NCBI GenBank assembly: GCA_023130895.1
Contig: JAGMAI010000030.1
Coordinates: 1-38,522, forward strand
From: Thermoplasmata archaeon
Lineage (GTDB): Archaea; Thermoplasmatota; Thermoplasmata; RBG-16-68-12; JAGMCJ01
Direction of reading: 5' to 3'
DNA: 38,522 nt
Positions 18,724 through 28,476 of the stretch are shown in pieces; position 1 is the stretch's first letter, and each line of letters begins with the position of its first letter. The notes beneath the pieces were generated by a model. That model made no database searches. It was not told the origin of the DNA and saw only the letters and a list, made by a program, of their open reading frames with translations. The position numbers were made by a program, and so were the translations under genes.

Positions 18724-19086
18724 TCATCGTTCCGAGGGGAGGGACATGAGGGATAGGAGGCCCGCGGAGAGCGAGAAGAGTCCGCCGAAGAAGCTTCCCG
18801 TGTCGCCGACCCAGATGAGCACGATCCCCAACACGATGGCGGAGATGCCCACGACGCGCGGGTGCCTGTCGAGAAAGACGAGGGATGTCATGATGAGGGC
18901 GCCCACGAGGTTCATCGCATAGATGCCGACGTCGTAGAGCGTGTTCCTGCACCCGATTGTCTCCGCCAGGTAGGTGTCCATGCACATGTCGCGCAGCCAC
19001 AACATGAGGACTCCCAGTATGACGCAGAGAACAGCGCCCACCAGCAAGATCCTCTGGACCAGGCTGAGACGCCTTCGAATGGGCAT
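18724..19086 (-). CDS. Small membrane protein, about four TM segments
   Basis: 120 aa with four hydrophobic stretches; upstream TATA-like GTATTAAG on the minus strand. Confidence 0.65.
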   Translation of the reverse strand: MPIRRRLSLVQRILLVGAVLCVILGVLMLWLRDMCMDTYLAETIGCRNTLYDVGIYAMNLVGALIMTSLVFLDRHPRVVGISAIVLGIVLIWVGDTGSFFGGLFSLSAGLLSLMSLPSER

Positions 19087-19323
19087 TCAAGAGACGGATT
19101 GCTTCGGGCTTCTTAATACTACTCTCGGCTTGTGTCGCTTTCATCCAAATGCCTCGGCTACACCTGTAACCGAAAAGGAGGAGTCGCCCGCACCGTGAGG
19201 AGATTACGTCCCCTCCGAGGGATCTTGTGAATGGTCCAGACGAAGATCACTATCGTATGCACATGAGAGCCTCGGTATGCAAGGCGTTGGCGGGGCAAAT
19301 CTTTAAATCGGCGCGCTCATTAC

Positions 19324-19560
19324 ATGCCTGGGAAGGGGACTATCATGGTTTTGCCCACGAAGGTATTGGAGAATGCGCTCAATAGGGAGATACTTCTGGT
19401 TTTGAAAGACAGCAGAGTGCTCGAAGGGAAGCTGGTGGGTTTCGACGAGTACATGAACCTCGTGCTGGAGGATACCGAGGAGACGAAGGAGGAGCAGGTC
19501 CGAAGGCTCGGGACAGTTGTTCTCCGCGGGAACAATGTCGTCACGATAAGCCCCAAGTGA
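19324..19560 (+). CDS. Sm-like (Lsm/SmAP) RNA-binding protein
   Basis: 78 aa; Sm1 LKDSRVLEGKLVGFDEYMNLVLEDTEE and Sm2 LGTVVLRGNNVVTI. TATA-like TCTTTAAATC ~25 nt upstream suggests a leaderless mRNA. Confidence 0.95.
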   Translation: MPGKGTIMVLPTKVLENALNREILLVLKDSRVLEGKLVGFDEYMNLVLEDTEETKEEQVRRLGTVVLRGNNVVTISPK

Positions 19561-19597
19561 ACAAAGGTTGATAAATCCCGAGACCCTTGTCCGGGCG

Positions 19598-20620
19598 ATG
19601 CAGGCGGTCCTTCTTGTTGGCGGTCTTGGAACGAGGCTCAGGCCTCTGACGTATTCCAGACCGAAGCCTCTTCTGCCATTGCTGAACCGGCCTATGGTCT
19701 CCTACCTCCTGGACCTGCTTCCCGATTCCGTCGACGAGGTGATCGTGCCCGTGAGCTACATGTCGCGGCGGATGCGGGACTACTTCAACTCGCTCCATGA
19801 CGGCAGGAACTACGTCGTCGTTCACGAGGTCGAGCCCCTCGGGACGGGAGGGGCGCTGGCCAATGTGTCCGATCACCTGACGGATGACTTCCTCGTGTTC
19901 AACGGTGACATCGTCAGCTCGATCGATATCAAGTCCCTCATCGACTTCCACAGGGAGAAAGAAGGTGTCGGGACCATCGCGCTCTGGGACGTCGAGAATC
20001 CCGAGGCCTTCGGGATCGTGCAGCTGGACGAGGATGACCGGATAACGTTGTTCAAGGAGAAGCCCAGAGGGAACGAGATAGTCTCGCACAAGGCGAACGC
20101 GGGCATCTACGTGCTCAACGAGAGCGTCCTGGACGACATTCCGGCAGAGAAGGTCGTCTCCCTCGAGCGGGAGGTCTTCCCAGTGCAGGTCAGGGAGGGC
20201 CTCTTCGGCTTCGGCTTCGAGGGTTACTGGGTCGACTGCGGGACAACGGAGAACTTCCTCTCTGCCAGCGGTATGCTGATGGACTACTTCGGCACGGACG
20301 TGTCAGAGGAGGCCCGTCTGGGGAAGAGCGTGAAGGAGGAGCACCCCATCGTCATCGGTCAGGGGTCGAAAGTCTCTGGCGGACACATCGGACCGCGAGT
20401 CTGTCTGGGCAAGGACGTGGAGGTCAAGGGAGCGTCGCTGTCGGAGAGCGTGATTATGGACTCGACGACGATCGGCAAGGACGTGACGGTGACCTCGTCC
20501 ATAATCGGAGAGCACTGCGTGGTCCCCGACAGGTGCGTCATCGAGAGGTCCGTGATCGCCGACGACTACGAGCTGGAGAAGGGCGAGAAGGTCACAGACC
20601 TGAAGGTCGGTATGAGATGA
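19598..20620 (+). CDS. Sugar-phosphate nucleotidyltransferase with left-handed beta-helix C-terminus (GlmU/GCD1-like)
   Basis: ORF 19568..20620; MQAVLLVGGLGTRLRPLTYSRPKPLLPLLNRP from 19598 is the canonical N-terminus; hexapeptide-like C-terminal repeats. Confidence 0.9.
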   Translation: MQAVLLVGGLGTRLRPLTYSRPKPLLPLLNRPMVSYLLDLLPDSVDEVIVPVSYMSRRMRDYFNSLHDGRNYVVVHEVEPLGTGGALANVSDHLTDDFLVFNGDIVSSIDIKSLIDFHREKEGVGTIALWDVENPEAFGIVQLDEDDRITLFKEKPRGNEIVSHKANAGIYVLNESVLDDIPAEKVVSLEREVFPVQVREGLFGFGFEGYWVDCGTTENFLSASGMLMDYFGTDVSEEARLGKSVKEEHPIVIGQGSKVSGGHIGPRVCLGKDVEVKGASLSESVIMDSTTIGKDVTVTSSIIGEHCVVPDRCVIERSVIADDYELEKGEKVTDLKVGMR

Positions 20621-21987
20621 CCAGGCTCTTCGGGACGAACGGGGTCAGGGGTGTAGTGAACGAGACGATGACGATCGGCCTCGCGACCGACCTGAGCAGG
20701 GCCATCGGTACGTTTTTTGGCGGGGGCAATGTCGCCATCGGCTGCGACACGAGAACATCAGCGGACATGCTCAAGTCCGCGTCCGTGTCCGGCCTCCTCT
20801 CGGCTGGATGCTCCGTGATAGATCTCTCCATTGTACCGTCCCCGACGTTGCAGCTGGAGGTGAAGAACGGCGACTATTCCGGCGGGATCATAATCACCGC
20901 CTCGCACAATCCTCCCGAGTTCAACGGAATCAAGTGCGTCGATGCCGAGGGTATGGAGATGGACAAGGCGGGCGAGGAGGCCATCGAGGACATCTACTTC
21001 TCGAAGCGCTTTCTCACTGTTGGATGGGAGGACTACAGGAACCGCGAGGAGAACGTCGACGCCGTTGACAATTACATCTCGTCCATACTAGGGAACGTGG
21101 ACGTGGAGTCCATCAAGCGGGCGAAACCCAATGTCGTCCTCGACTGCGCGAACGGCGCCGCATACCTCTCCTCTCCTCGACTGCTCGAACGCTTGGGATG
21201 CGAGACGGTGCTGCTGAACGAGGTCCCCGACGGCACTTTCCCCGGTCACAATTCGGAGCCGATCCAGGAGAACCTCGCCGAGCTGATGGAAGTCGTTGCG
21301 GACTCCGATGCGGTCCTCGGGATCGCGCACGATGGCGACGCGGACAGGTCCGTGTTCGTCGACGAGAATGGCGACTACGTCCCCGGGGACAAGAGCCTGG
21401 CGCTGATCGCGAAGAGGACAGTGGAGGAGAAATCGGGCGGGCTCGTTGTCACGCCAGTGAGCTCATCGAGCTGTGTTGAAGAGGCCGTGACGAAGTCTGG
21501 CGGGGAGATCAGGTACACGGCCGTGGGTTCTCCGATAGTCGCGAGGGTGATGAAAGCGACGGGCGCCGTCTTTGGCGGGGAGGAGAACGGCGGGCTGATC
21601 TTTCCAGAGCATCAGTACTGCAGGGACGGAGGCATGGCAGCGGCGAAGGTCATCGAGCTTCTGGCTCTCTCCGGAGAGCAGCTGTCGAGCCTTCTGCAGG
21701 AAGTGCCCGTCTATCACAACTTGAAGAAGAAGATCCACTGCCCCAACGAGATCAAGTCCGAGGTCCTCGAAGGGCTCTCCAGCGAGTTCGAAGGAAAGGA
21801 GACCGACACGACAGACGGTGTGAAGGTCCTCTACCCGGACGGTTGGATTCTCGTGAGACCATCGGGGACCGAGCCGCTCTTCAGAGTGTTCGCGGAATCG
21901 AAATCACAGGGTAGAGCGAAGGAGCTCGCGGACGAAGGAGTGAGAATCATCACCGAACTGATCGAGTCTAGAACGAAAGGCTCATAA
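20617..21987 (+). CDS. glmM: Phosphoglucosamine mutase / phosphohexomutase
   Basis: ORF 20533..21987; true start at ATG 20617 (MTRLFGTNGVRGVVNE) overlapping the previous stop (ATGA). GIIITASHNPPEFNGIK, AHDGDADRSVFVDENG, VRPSGTEPLFRVFAE. Confidence 0.93.
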   Translation: MTRLFGTNGVRGVVNETMTIGLATDLSRAIGTFFGGGNVAIGCDTRTSADMLKSASVSGLLSAGCSVIDLSIVPSPTLQLEVKNGDYSGGIIITASHNPPEFNGIKCVDAEGMEMDKAGEEAIEDIYFSKRFLTVGWEDYRNREENVDAVDNYISSILGNVDVESIKRAKPNVVLDCANGAAYLSSPRLLERLGCETVLLNEVPDGTFPGHNSEPIQENLAELMEVVADSDAVLGIAHDGDADRSVFVDENGDYVPGDKSLALIAKRTVEEKSGGLVVTPVSSSSCVEEAVTKSGGEIRYTAVGSPIVARVMKATGAVFGGEENGGLIFPEHQYCRDGGMAAAKVIELLALSGEQLSSLLQEVPVYHNLKKKIHCPNEIKSEVLEGLSSEFEGKETDTTDGVKVLYPDGWILVRPSGTEPLFRVFAESKSQGRAKELADEGVRIITELIESRTKGS

Positions 21988-22774
21988 GCCAATTGAAGAA
22001 GTTGGAGTGCAGCACGAACCAGGTCAGAACTGCCCCGATGGACACCGTGAGGAGGTTGTTGGTCTTTTTCGTAAGCCAGCCTCTCGTCTCCAGCGTCGCC
22101 CCGAACACGCTATCGATCTGACAGCCGACGAAGCCGATTACGAGCGGGATGATGATCACGAGCGGATTCATGGGCATCGTGTCCGTGAGGAATGCGAGGA
22201 ACACCCACCCCATGACCGCCGTGTAAGCTGCCGCGGCCAGCGCGGAGAGATTCCCGAGCCTTGACACGCCGCCGTTCGTCCCCGGTGGGACCCTCTTGAG
22301 CGTGGTGATCAGATAGGTCCTGTCGCTCAGGACACCGATCTCGCTAGCAAGAGTATCCGCTGCGGCCACCGCTATGGCCGACACGAAGATAATGCCAGTA
22401 TGCTCCAGGGGAAAGGGCTCGACCGCCATGCTCTGGGCTATGAACGGCAGAAAGGCTATCGCCGCCGGTACAAGCCCGTTCGCGACGACGTTCGCCCCTC
22501 CCCGCTCGCCCTTCACGCCTTCCTGGACGCCCTTCTTCTCCTTGAGCGCGAACTTGTAGCGCGTTGCCGCGAAGCTGGTCAGGAGGAATATCAGAAGGAG
22601 GATGAGCCACGCTATGTGACCAAAGACACCTATGACGAAGCCCACTCCGAAGGCAGTGGCGGCGCCCTCCTTGTTGAGCACTTCCTTGTGGTAGGCTAGG
22701 AAGCTCAGGACCCCGCAGACGATCGCGACCGTCGGAATTGCGACCTCGATTGGCCAGTCCAACACGAGCGGCAA
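21968..22774 (-). CDS. DUF92 family membrane protein
   Basis: 268 aa polytopic protein; ADTLASEIGVLSD, PPGTNGGVSRLGNLSALAAA and GFVGCQIDSVFGATLETRGWLTKKTNNLL are typical of DUF92. Confidence 0.85.
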   Translation of the reverse strand: MPLVLDWPIEVAIPTVAIVCGVLSFLAYHKEVLNKEGAATAFGVGFVIGVFGHIAWLILLLIFLLTSFAATRYKFALKEKKGVQEGVKGERGGANVVANGLVPAAIAFLPFIAQSMAVEPFPLEHTGIIFVSAIAVAAADTLASEIGVLSDRTYLITTLKRVPPGTNGGVSRLGNLSALAAAAYTAVMGWVFLAFLTDTMPMNPLVIIIPLVIGFVGCQIDSVFGATLETRGWLTKKTNNLLTVSIGAVLTWFVLHSNFFNWLMSLSF

Positions 22775-22903
22775 TGAATTTCTCGTGATATAAAAAGGAT
22801 GTGGTCGTCCAAGCCATCGCTGTGAGGGTCAAGCACGCGGATATCGAGGAAGCGCGGTGGCGGTCCCGAACGCCGAAACGAAAACCTTCGCGTGGGGACG
22901 GTC

Positions 22904-23920
22904 TCAGAACCACTGGTCGAGGCTCTTCTGCTTCATCAACGATCTGCCCTCCCCCATCTTGCGGAGGGCCTTTCTCACCCGATCCTCGGAGAAGTCGAAT
23001 TCGTCCCTGAGATACGCGACTGTCCCGTCCTCATCGGGCTCGGACCACTCCAGGGAGAAGTCCACAGAGACGAGCGGCTCGAGGAAGATCTCCCTGATGC
23101 GTTGCACGTTCGCAACGTCGAACCCTTCCTTCTCGCACACTGTCTCGATGTCGCCGTGCTTCTTGATCATGTGAAGGGCCTTCTTCGGGCCGATGCCTCG
23201 GACGCCCTCGTTGAAATCCGTCCCCACCAGCATCGCCATGTCCACGAGCTGCTCCCTCGTGACCTCGAGCGCCTCCAACGCCGAATCGAGAAGGACAAGC
23301 TCCGGAATGGCGGGACCGCCCCCCCGTCCCCGTCCCCGTCTCCGCCCGGAAACGGTGAGGTTGCGCACGAGTCTGTCTGCGCCAAAGAGGAGCGAGTCGA
23401 AGTCCTGGGAGGCCGTCGCCCAGACCTCCCCCTTCCTCGTCATGTCGCTCGCCTGGGCTTCTCCTTCGCCGGGCGCCTGGATGCATGGTATTCCGAGGAG
23501 CTCCAGGAGCTCCTTGGACTGGTCCACCATCTCCTTGTTCAATCGGGAGGACTGAGAGGCCTTGATCCTGGCCTTCTCCGTGTCCCCCGCTGCGAGCGCC
23601 TTCTTCCACTCCTTCTCGGCCTCTCTCCTGATGGCGCTCCTTGCGGCGATCGTCTCCGACTTCAGCTTCGGCGGTTCTCCGTCGAAAACATACACGGGCT
23701 TGATGCCCATCTGCAGCAGGTTGGCGTTCCTGTACATGAGCCCCGATAGATGGGACGTTGTTCTTCCTTTCGAGTCCCTCAAAGGAGTGCCGTCCGGCTG
23801 GCGTATTATCGCGAGGAACTGGTAGATCGCATTGAAAGCGTCGATGGCAACGGTCCTGCCCCCGAGGTCCTCCAGTTTGATCTGCTTCGCGGGTATGATG
23901 TCCGCTATGTCGACTCCCAT
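22904..23920 (-). CDS. fen: Flap endonuclease 1
   Basis: 338 aa; MGVDIADIIPAK, GRTVAIDAFNAIYQFL, YVFDGEPPKLKSETI, APGEGEAQASDM, GTDFNEGVRGIGPKKAL; C-terminal PIP-box-like QKSLDQWF. Confidence 0.95.
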   Translation of the reverse strand: MGVDIADIIPAKQIKLEDLGGRTVAIDAFNAIYQFLAIIRQPDGTPLRDSKGRTTSHLSGLMYRNANLLQMGIKPVYVFDGEPPKLKSETIAARSAIRREAEKEWKKALAAGDTEKARIKASQSSRLNKEMVDQSKELLELLGIPCIQAPGEGEAQASDMTRKGEVWATASQDFDSLLFGADRLVRNLTVSGRRRGRGRGGGPAIPELVLLDSALEALEVTREQLVDMAMLVGTDFNEGVRGIGPKKALHMIKKHGDIETVCEKEGFDVANVQRIREIFLEPLVSVDFSLEWSEPDEDGTVAYLRDEFDFSEDRVRKALRKMGEGRSLMKQKSLDQWF

Positions 23921-23952
23921 CGCTTCCGAATGGGTCGACCGCCTAAAAACAC

Positions 23953-24183
23953 CTAGGGTTGATCCTTCAGCAGGGTCTCTATCCGACCCAACTGCTCGGT
24001 GTTCTTCGTGGCCAGGTCCCTGTGGACCTTGTGTATCTTGAGCATCTCCTTGGAAAGACTGTTCTGGGCCTTCAGGTTGTCCTTGAGGAATCCGATCTCC
24101 CTCTCCATCGCTCTCTGATTCTCGACGAGTTGGAGAACCATCTCGCTTAATTCCCTTAGTTCCAAATCCTTCTTCGAGTGCAT
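23953..24183 (-). CDS. Small coiled-coil protein
   Basis: 76 aa heptad-like sequence with no overlapping better candidate. Confidence 0.55.
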   Translation of the reverse strand: MHSKKDLELRELSEMVLQLVENQRAMEREIGFLKDNLKAQNSLSKEMLKIHKVHRDLATKNTEQLGRIETLLKDQP

Positions 24184-24231
24184 CTCATCACCCGCCAGGA
24201 AATGGTCTTCGCAGATAAAAACCTTGTCGGT

Positions 24232-24690
24232 TCAGGTTATGGCGTCCACGATGTTCTCGAGGTCTCTCTCGCAGTAGACGCATCTCAACCGGACCGGGCT
24301 CTTGGAGACGACAACGAACTCCGTCTCCACGGGCTCCCTGAGATTCGTGATGCAGTTGGGGTTCCCGCATTTCAGGATCCCCTTCGCGACCTCGGGGAGC
24401 TCCACCTTGTGCTTCTGCTTCACGTTGAAGTTCTGGATGATGTTTATCGTCGCATTAGGTGCAACAAGGGCAATCTTGTCGACCTCCTTTTCCAAGAGCT
24501 CTCTGTCCTCCACCTTGACGATGTCCTTGAGCGTGCTCTTCTTGCTCGTCACGCGCATCGCCACGCTGACAGTCGAGTCGGAGCTCTCCTCCGTTATCCC
24601 GAGTATCTTGAGGACCTTGAGCGCCATTCCCGCAGGTATGTGGTCGATCACGGTGCCGTTCTTGATCGGCGTGACCCTGAGCTCCCTCAT
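24232..24690 (-). CDS. pyrI: Aspartate carbamoyltransferase regulatory subunit
   Basis: 152 aa; [31 protein letters not shown] and zinc Cys motif CGNPNCI...CVYCE. Confidence 0.96.
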   Translation of the reverse strand: MRELRVTPIKNGTVIDHIPAGMALKVLKILGITEESSDSTVSVAMRVTSKKSTLKDIVKVEDRELLEKEVDKIALVAPNATINIIQNFNVKQKHKVELPEVAKGILKCGNPNCITNLREPVETEFVVVSKSPVRLRCVYCERDLENIVDAIT

Positions 24691-25622
24691 TCGACCGCCC
24701 CCAGTATGAGCGCGAGAAGGGCCATCCTCACGGGGACACCGTTGAACGCCTGCTCGAAGTACCTGGCGTGGTGCGTGCCGTCGACGGATGGGTGTATCTC
24801 GTTGACCCTCGGCAGAGGGTGCATCACGATCAAGTCCTTCTTCGCCTCCTCGAGCAGTCCCACGTCCACCTTGTACAGACCGGCCACTCTCTGGTATTCC
24901 TGCGGGTCAGGGAACCTCTCCTTCTGGATCCGCGTGACGTAGAGGACATCGACCTTTCCGATCACGTCGTTCAGGTCGCCCGTTAGCTTGGGCCGCACCT
25001 TGCCCACCTTCGCATCATCCACGACCTCCTTGGGCATCTGCAACGTCGGGGGCGCGACGAAGTATAGCTTCGCCCCGAAGAGGGAAAGCGCGTAGGAGAG
25101 CGAGTGCGCCGTCCTTCCGTACTTGAGGTCACCGACGAGGGCAACCTTCTGCCCCTCTATCTTGCCCTTCTCCGTCCATATCGTGAACAGGTCAAGCATC
25201 GTCTGCGTCGGATGCTGGCCGGCACCGTCCCCGCCGTTTATGATGGGCTTCGCGGAGAAATTCGCAGCGAGCCTTGCCGCCCCCATGTGGTGGTGTCTCA
25301 GGACGGTCACATCCGCGTAGGACTCGGCCATCTTTATCGTGTCCGCCAGCGTCTCGCCCTTCTTCAGAGAGCTCGCCTCGGGGTCCGCCATTCCGATGGC
25401 CCTGCCGCCAAGCCTGCTCATCGCGCTCTCGAAGGAGAGGCGGGTCCTAGTGCTGGGCTCGAAGAAGATCGTGGCGAGCACCTTGCCCCTCAGGGACTCG
25501 TCCCTCCTTTCGCCCTTTGCCGCGGGGACCATCTTCTTCGCGGTCTTCAGAATATGCATGATCTCCTTCACGGAAAAGTCCTTGATGGATAGTATGTCCC
25601 TCCCCTCGAACTTCATGCTCAT
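24687..25622 (-). CDS. pyrB: Aspartate carbamoyltransferase catalytic subunit
   Basis: 311 aa; [69 protein letters not shown]; overlaps pyrI by 4 nt. Confidence 0.97.
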   Translation of the reverse strand: MSMKFEGRDILSIKDFSVKEIMHILKTAKKMVPAAKGERRDESLRGKVLATIFFEPSTRTRLSFESAMSRLGGRAIGMADPEASSLKKGETLADTIKMAESYADVTVLRHHHMGAARLAANFSAKPIINGGDGAGQHPTQTMLDLFTIWTEKGKIEGQKVALVGDLKYGRTAHSLSYALSLFGAKLYFVAPPTLQMPKEVVDDAKVGKVRPKLTGDLNDVIGKVDVLYVTRIQKERFPDPQEYQRVAGLYKVDVGLLEEAKKDLIVMHPLPRVNEIHPSVDGTHHARYFEQAFNGVPVRMALLALILGAVE

Positions 25623-25670
25623 CCTTGCTCAGAATGAATCTATGAATAATAAAGCTACCGAGGGCAAAGG

Positions 25671-25862
25671 TCACTTCTTCCCGAGAAAAGCGTAGGTCAC
25701 CCATTCCCTCTTGTCCTTCATGCTCAACCACGCTCTTGTCAAGTCTGGGATGTGCTTGGCTCTCTCCACGGCCAAAGATGCTATCGTCCTGGCCGCTATC
25801 GCATCCACGTCCACTCCCAGAACGCTCTTGAGCAGATACTTAACCCTTTCCCTCTTGTCCAT
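25671..25862 (-). CDS. Small conserved-looking hypothetical protein
   Basis: 63 aa ORF with TATA-like TTTTTTATATACC (25888-25900, minus) ~30 nt upstream. Confidence 0.5.
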   Translation of the reverse strand: MDKRERVKYLLKSVLGVDVDAIAARTIASLAVERAKHIPDLTRAWLSMKDKREWVTYAFLGKK

Positions 25863-25893
25863 CTCAATAATAATAGGCCTCGTTCAGGTATAT

Positions 25894-26013
25894 AAAAAAG
25901 GGGGAAGGCCCAGGTCCTTTCGGGCCCGGTCCTTGTGGAGGAGGGGGTGAGCGTAAAAAAGGGGGTGGGCAATCCCGGTTTCCCAGAACCGCCCGTGGGT
26001 TGTGGAGGAGGGG
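25894..26013 (-). repeat. Two tandem C-rich units, each beginning CCCCTCCTCCACAA and ending CCCCCTTTTTT (minus-strand reading)
   Basis: Plus strand: TTGTGGAGGAGGGG at 25933-25946 and 26000-26013; AAAAAAGGGGG at 25894-25904 and 25955-25965. Lies directly after the stop of wHTH A. Confidence 0.7.
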
Positions 26014-26361
26014 TTATCTTGATAGGACGTCGACGGCTTTCCAGTCGCCTCCGAAGTCCTTGGTGACGCCTGAGGCCAGCTGGAACCTGACTCGAAGCCT
26101 GCCATTCTCGAAGAAGATGTAGGCGTTCCTGAGTTGCGAAAGATAGAGACTGATCCGCTTCCCTCTCTGCGTGAGGGCCCTTTCAACACACTTTATCAGT
26201 CCGGCTTTCTCCAGCATGTGGATTCTTCGGTACGTAGCAGCGATTGGAATCCCGTACTCCCTGCTGAGATCAATCGCGCTCTTGGGTTTCTTGAATGTCG
26301 CAACAAGGATTCTTGCTGCGTATTCGTCCGTTATCAGTCGTGATGCTTCCAAAGGATCCAT
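26014..26361 (-). CDS. Winged-helix regulator, paralogue A of four
   Basis: ORF 26014..26445; start MDPLEASRLITDEYAARILVATF at 26361 supported by TATA-like box at 26403-26413 and by alignment with the paralogues. wHTH core YGIPIAATYRRIHMLEKAGLIKCV. Confidence 0.85.
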   Translation of the reverse strand: MDPLEASRLITDEYAARILVATFKKPKSAIDLSREYGIPIAATYRRIHMLEKAGLIKCVERALTQRGKRISLYLSQLRNAYIFFENGRLRVRFQLASGVTKDFGGDWKAVDVLSR

Positions 26362-26426
26362 CTTCTTTCCTCCTGACCTCAATATTCCAATCCCCCACGA
26401 CCGTATATATAACGCAACGGGACGAG

Positions 26427-26440
26427 TATCATGGCTGATT
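26427..26440 (-). promoter_or_regulatory. Palindromic site TATCA-TGGC-TGATT upstream of wHTH A
   Basis: 9/10 match to TATCA-N4-TGATA; 13 nt upstream of TATA-like GTTATATATAC. Confidence 0.65.
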
Positions 26441-26454
26441 CTCAATCGTAATAA

Positions 26455-26997
26455 TCAGCCGCCTATTACGTCCGCGTTTCTCTCCAGAAGAGCTAGCTCC
26501 TTCGGTTCAAAGGCCCGCGAGTCTATCGAGACGAGGAACAGGGCCTTCTTCTGCATCACGATCTCGTTCACGTACTCTATGAACTTCAGGATCCTCGGGA
26601 AGTCGTTGTTGATCATCAGATACTCGAGCCCGTCGAGGAGAATGGCTGACTTGCCACCCTTGTCCATGAAGTTGCTGATGAGGTTCGTGAGGCTCCCGAG
26701 GTTGTGGGGGTCGACATAGTCCCTGCCGAGCGTGGTGGAGAGCCATATCACCTTCATCCCATCCCGCCCGCGCTTCCTCGGTATGTGGTCCGGATGCCTC
26801 CTTGTGATGTAGAGGCCCGCGTAGCCGTCATCCATCAGCTGGGTGAGGTACTCGAGCGCTCTCTCGTGCCTCCGCTCGTGAAGGAAGTACGAGTGCCCCT
26901 CCTTGAGGACTTCTTGCCCTTTGCCCAGGAATATGTTTCGGAAGAGCTCGTCCGTCGCGTTGTCTATGCTCAACACTAGCAAGGGCAGCATTCCCAA
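26455..26997 (-). CDS. DUF835-like protein (RecA/KaiC-like fold without Walker A)
   Basis: 180 aa; GLYITRRHPDHI, WLSTTLGRDYVDPHNLGSLTNLISNFMDKGGKSAILLDGLEYLMINNDF typical of DUF835. Confidence 0.75.
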   Translation of the reverse strand: MGMLPLLVLSIDNATDELFRNIFLGKGQEVLKEGHSYFLHERRHERALEYLTQLMDDGYAGLYITRRHPDHIPRKRGRDGMKVIWLSTTLGRDYVDPHNLGSLTNLISNFMDKGGKSAILLDGLEYLMINNDFPRILKFIEYVNEIVMQKKALFLVSIDSRAFEPKELALLERNADVIGG

Positions 26998-27052
26998 TCA
27001 ATCCTCGCTTCTTGGATTACCTCTCATGGGTTCTTATACATTCTGCAATCAA

Positions 27053-27066
27053 TATCAGGAATGATA
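27053..27066 (-). promoter_or_regulatory. Palindromic site TATCA-GGAA-TGATA upstream of the DUF835-like gene
   Basis: Perfect arms; 12 nt upstream of TATA-like TGTATAAGAA (27031-27040, minus). Confidence 0.7.
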
Positions 27067-27138
27067 CTCTGGTCATGTTCTGGACCCGAGCTGTGAGCAT
27101 GCGAAAACACTAAATCAAAGGCGACTGATACGACCCTT

Positions 27139-28476
27139 ATGATGCTCACCGCCTTGGAGAAGCCGACGGGCACCTTGAGAATCCTCGCGTACGTCCATCA
27201 GAACGAACGCGGGACTATCTCTGACTTCTACAGAAAGGTCGGGATAAACCAGGAATCCGCCTATTCCGCCCTGAGGAATCTCCTGCAGCTGGGCCTGATC
27301 TACGAGAAGGAGGAGGGCAAGTTCCCCTTCAGGAAGTTCTACTTGCTCACAAGCAAGGGGGAGCAGATCGCGGAGAAGCTGTCGTCCATAGAGGAAACGC
27401 TGACCGACACGGTATACGGCTACTATCACAGGCTCGAGGAGCTGGAGGCAGCGCCTGAGGCTCCTGAGAACCTTGCTGCCAGGCTCGAGATGATGCTCAA
27501 GATCCAGGATGTCTGCTTCGCGACCGGCGAGTGGGATTCCTGCATGGAGTACTGCGGGAAGTCGCTGGACCTCGCGCAGAGGTTGGATGACAAAGCCGCG
27601 CAGCTGAAGATCTTCAGAGATGTTGGGTGGATACACGAGAGGAGAAATGACTGGGATGCGGCCCGGAAGAACTTCGAGAGCGGCCTTGGGTTGGCGAGGG
27701 AGACGGGCGATTTGTCCGCCATGGCCAGCATATTCTACGACCTGGGGGCCATCCACGAGAGGAATGGAGAGTACGGCCGAGCGTTGGAGTTCTTTGACAA
27801 GTCAAGGCAAGCATCACAAGACGCCAAGAATGACTGGAATCTGGCAAGAGCTCTCTACGCCTTCGGGCGCGTGGAGGCTCAGAGAGGGAACTACCAGAAG
27901 TCCATTGGGTACATGGAGAAGTCCATCGGGATGCTCGAGGAGATCGGTGACCTGAGCGAGCTGGCCAAGGTCTGCACCGGAATGGGGGCCACGTGGTTCT
28001 ACCTGGACGACATGGACAAGACGATAGAGTACCACGAGAAGTGCATACGGACCGCCGAGAAGCTGGGGGATGCGACGGGGATCGGATATGGCCTGTCCAA
28101 CGCTGCCGAGGCCTACGCGCTGAAAGGCGACACGAAGAAGGCTTTTGAGTACCTTGAGAGGGCGCTCCTCATCTTCGAGAAGCTCAACGAGAGGATGATG
28201 ATTTCATCCGTGTACTCCCACTACGGTCAGACCCATCGACTCAGAGAGGAATGGAAGGAGTCGGAGGAGTACTTCAGCAAGAGCATCGCCCTGCTGGAAG
28301 AGCTCAATCTGCCCTACAACATGGCCGATGCCCACTACAAGTTCGGCGTCATGTACAAGGAGAAGGGTGAGCGGGACAACGCCGTGGAACACCTCTCCAA
28401 GGCGCACGAGATCTTCGAGAAGATCGGAAACAAGAGCATGATGGGGAAGGTGGCCGGTCTGAGAAACGGTCTATAG
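27139..28476 (+). CDS. N-terminal winged-helix plus TPR-repeat protein
   Basis: 445 aa; wHTH (GTISDFYRKVGINQESAYSALRNLLQLGLIY) then TPR motifs such as ASIFYDLGAIHERNGEYGRALEFFDKSRQ and ARALYAFGRVEAQRGNYQKSIGYMEKSI. Confidence 0.85.
   Translation: MMLTALEKPTGTLRILAYVHQNERGTISDFYRKVGINQESAYSALRNLLQLGLIYEKEEGKFPFRKFYLLTSKGEQIAEKLSSIEETLTDTVYGYYHRLEELEAAPEAPENLAARLEMMLKIQDVCFATGEWDSCMEYCGKSLDLAQRLDDKAAQLKIFRDVGWIHERRNDWDAARKNFESGLGLARETGDLSAMASIFYDLGAIHERNGEYGRALEFFDKSRQASQDAKNDWNLARALYAFGRVEAQRGNYQKSIGYMEKSIGMLEEIGDLSELAKVCTGMGATWFYLDDMDKTIEYHEKCIRTAEKLGDATGIGYGLSNAAEAYALKGDTKKAFEYLERALLIFEKLNERMMISSVYSHYGQTHRLREEWKESEEYFSKSIALLEELNLPYNMADAHYKFGVMYKEKGERDNAVEHLSKAHEIFEKIGNKSMMGKVAGLRNGL

Noticed and set aside
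26014-26026. TATCTTGATA as a further palindrome site
   Set aside because: Inside the 3' end of a coding region and with the wrong half-site spacing (TATC-N2-GATA).
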